From the NCBI RefSeq assembly GCF_004364805.1, contig NZ_SOAP01000002.1, forward strand, positions 806,001 to 870,000: a DNA stretch of 64,000 nt, written 5' to 3'. Below, in pieces: positions 63,947 to 64,000 of the stretch. This DNA is from Pelagimonas phthalicica (GTDB lineage: Bacteria > Pseudomonadota > Alphaproteobacteria > Rhodobacterales > Rhodobacteraceae). Each line of letters opens with the position of its first letter. Position 1 is the stretch's first letter. The notes under the pieces are model-generated. The model saw nothing but the letters and a program-made list of their open reading frames with translations, was not told the origin of the DNA and searched no databases. Both the position numbers and the translations under genes were made by a program.

Positions 63947-64000
63947 TTATCTCCAGTGGCGAGATACAGTTTCGCTAATCATGCCCGACGCAATAGCGCC
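63947..64000 (-). CDS. 3' end of an upstream minus-strand gene (partial)
   Basis: The last 17 codons of an open minus-strand frame (ending GMISETVSRHWR) run off the right edge, with a TAA at 63,947-63,949 two bases before the fusion gene's CTG. It is too short to identify. Its position as a coupled upstream gene supports the CTG start. Confidence 0.4.
   Translation of the reverse strand, partial: GAIASGMISETVSRHWR

Noticed and set aside
1-64000. tRNA, rRNA, CRISPR arrays, insertion sequences, integrases or toxin-antitoxin pairs
   Set aside because: None was recognised on reading the gaps and the coding frames; the holin/endolysin pair lacks other phage genes.

Overview
The window looks like a chromosomal segment of a marine Rhodobacterales bacterium of the Roseobacter group. 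The evidence is the gene order trpG-trpD-trpC-moaC-moeA-lexA-comEC-gltX-gltA, the clade-restricted families DUF6456, DUF6477 and DUF1638, a split corrinoid methyltransferase system, a holin/endolysin pair like the gene-transfer-agent lysis genes, LexA boxes of the alphaproteobacterial form GAAC-N7-GAAC, and a cupin of the DddQ (DMSP lyase) family. About 62 protein genes are supported. I saw no rRNA, tRNA, insertion sequence, prophage structural cluster, CRISPR array or replication origin.

Layout. 1-3.7 kb: end of a diheme cytochrome c, lipA, a peroxiredoxin and DUF6456. 3.9-15.8 kb: a one-carbon/corrinoid neighbourhood (MttB-family methyltransferase, homocysteine methyltransferase, B12-binding corrinoid protein, a small membrane protein, DUF1638), interleaved with NUDIX, an outer-membrane barrel, guaA, YdcF, a monooxygenase-fold protein, a radical SAM protein with its own LexA box, and a DMT exporter divergent from an HxlR regulator. 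15.7-19.5 kb: a Hint-domain protein, an unrecognised membrane protein and a divergent polysaccharide deacetylase. 19.6-30.2 kb: trpG-trpD-ung-trpC-moaC-moeA, lexA, comEC, gltX and gltA. 30.4-32.6 kb: a large acidic repeat protein, probably exported. 32.7-38.5 kb: a PaaG-like isomerase, DUF2087, ccmFH, the holin/endolysin pair and a cupin. 39.3-43.0 kb: the zwf-pgl-pgi operon behind a LacI-type palindrome. 43.2-49.2 kb: a radical SAM protein, an uncatalogued 58-residue zinc-ribbon membrane protein, the nucleoside hydrolase-GNAT-NADAR operon, selO, a TerB/DUF533-like protein and a Fur/Mur regulator. 49.2-58.5 kb: a divergent catabolic cluster. 58.5-64 kb: alaX-mscS-cysK and a GGCT-NUDIX fusion.

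Two multi-gene systems stand out. In the first, the homocysteine-binding and B12-binding modules of methionine synthase are separate proteins, with a DUF1638 partner and an MttB paralogue nearby. This looks like a disassembled MetH plus a quaternary-amine methyl donor branch. In the second (49,205-58,537), an RpiR-type regulator heads an operon with a Rieske oxygenase, an aldehyde dehydrogenase and a carboxymuconolactone-decarboxylase-like protein. It lies divergent from a dimethylglycine-oxidase-like flavoprotein, a DddQ-like cupin, an enolase-superfamily enzyme and a class III aminotransferase. The Rieske enzyme carries the Glu bridging residue seen in enzymes that act on quaternary amines, and the enolase-superfamily protein has the Lys pair of betaine racemases/epimerases. 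I therefore infer catabolism of an N-methylated proline-type betaine or related compound, with the cupin's role unsettled.

Functions are assigned from motifs and family resemblance read by eye. No database search was run.
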